DNA of 64,000 nucleotides from Bacteroidales bacterium (GTDB lineage Bacteria; Bacteroidota; Bacteroidia; Bacteroidales; UBA932), in contig JAGAIM010000116.1 of the NCBI GenBank assembly GCA_017626555.1, positions 62,001 to 126,000 on the forward strand, given 5' to 3'. Position numbers and translations under genes: made by a program. The notes under the pieces are model-generated. The model did not search any database and was not told where the DNA came from. It saw nothing but the letters and a program-made list of their open reading frames with translations. Shown here one piece after another: positions 63,438 through 64,000 of this stretch; position 1 is the stretch's first letter, and the number at the start of each line of letters is the position of its first letter.

Positions 63438-64000
63438 ATGGCAACAAAAGAATTTTTCCCTGGTATCGGTAAGATCCAGTTTGAAGGCAAAGAGAGCAGG
63501 AATCCTATGGCATTCCGATATTATGATGCCGATAAGGTTGTCCTTGGCAAGAAGATGAGCGAGTGGCTCAAGTTCTCAATGGCTTGGTGGCACACTCTCT
63601 GTGCTGAGGGTGCAGATCAGTTCGGCGGAGGTACCAAGACTTTCCCTTGGAATGGAGCAGCGTGCCCTGTCCAGGCAGCAAAGGATAAGGTGGATGCCGG
63701 ATTCGAATTTATGCAGAAGATAGGTATAGAGTATTATTGTTTCCACGATGTTGACCTCGTTGAAGAGGGAGCAGACGTAGAGGAATATGAGGCTCGTCTC
63801 AAGGAAATAGTTGCATATCTCAAGGAGAAACAGGCTGAGACCGGAATCAAACTTCTTTGGGGAACGGCAAATGTATTCGGTCACAAGAGATATATGAATG
63901 GTGCTGCTACCAACCCTGATTTCGACGTTGTTGCACGAGCAGCAGTCCAGATCAAGAACGCTATCGACGCTACCATCGAACTCGGCGGTACAAACTATGT
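63438..64000 (+). CDS. xylA: Xylose isomerase, partial (C-terminus beyond window)
   Basis: The first 187 residues of xylose isomerase, which converts D-xylose to D-xylulose. The start ATG is at 63438 (MATKEFFPGIGKIQFEGK). Visible motifs include FSMAWWHTLCAEGADQFGGG, YYCFHDVDLVEEG with catalytic His and Asp, and LLWGTANVFGHKRYMNGAA. The reading frame is open to the window edge, so the metal-binding C-terminal half is not seen. It begins 32 bases after xylB. Confidence 0.97.
   Translation, partial: MATKEFFPGIGKIQFEGKESRNPMAFRYYDADKVVLGKKMSEWLKFSMAWWHTLCAEGADQFGGGTKTFPWNGAACPVQAAKDKVDAGFEFMQKIGIEYYCFHDVDLVEEGADVEEYEARLKEIVAYLKEKQAETGIKLLWGTANVFGHKRYMNGAATNPDFDVVARAAVQIKNAIDATIELGGTNY

Noticed and set aside
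1..64000. CRISPR arrays, insertion sequences, prophage or other mobile elements
   Set aside because: No regular short repeat array, transposase or integrase motif, or phage gene was found on either strand.

Overview
The window looks like a chromosomal segment of a gut-type Bacteroidales bacterium. The evidence is a SusC/SusD pair, a hybrid two-component system (HTCS), lipoprotein-type signal peptides on glycan enzymes, a near-complete lack of strong ribosome-binding sites, and many matches to the Bacteroidetes -7 promoter box (TAnnTTTG) just upstream of genes. I cannot place genus or species from sequence alone.

Region 1 (1-11.5 kb) is mostly housekeeping: a partial CapA-like protein, a SPOR lipoprotein coupled to an unusual M28-peptidase/TonB-C fusion, leuS, two tandem YitT-family membrane proteins, a membrane-anchored AraC-type regulator, the ABC-F protein EttA and a secreted alpha/beta hydrolase. 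Region 2 (11.5-16.2 kb) holds hexuronate catabolism: uxaC on the minus strand, divergent from uxaB-uxaA. Region 3 (16.2-25.8 kb) carries an intact M28 peptidase, a DUF4886 protein, a zinc metallopeptidase, alanine racemase, a low-molecular-weight phosphatase, a cobalamin riboswitch controlling a BtuB-like receptor and a short BtuC-like permease, a tRNA-Gly, an S1/P1 nuclease and a small winged-helix protein.

Region 4 (25.8-64 kb) is a large glucuronoarabinoxylan utilisation locus. A minus-strand operon (34.3 to 25.8 kb) encodes an acetylesterase-like protein, a GPH symporter, GH10 xylanase, cytoplasmic GH43, GH67 alpha-glucuronidase and an MFS transporter. Next come an orphan GH43-type C-terminal domain, transketolase, aldose epimerase and the HTCS regulator. 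Divergent from the HTCS is the outer-membrane operon: SusC, SusD, a surface glycan-binding protein and a GH10 xylanase interrupted by three CBM4/9-type modules. A GH35-like enzyme, an HdeD-like membrane protein and a minus-strand GH51 arabinofuranosidase follow. The last operons are GH31-GH43-uxuA and xylB-xylA; xylA runs off the window end.

Together these genes can bind and cut xylan at the surface, import oligosaccharides, remove acetyl, arabinosyl, methylglucuronosyl and possibly xylosyl/galactosyl decorations, and feed xylose (xylA, xylB, tkt) and glucuronate (uxaC, a reductase, uxuA) into central metabolism. The most interesting non-gene signals are pairs of direct repeats with a 21-bp period upstream of both the susC and xylB promoters.
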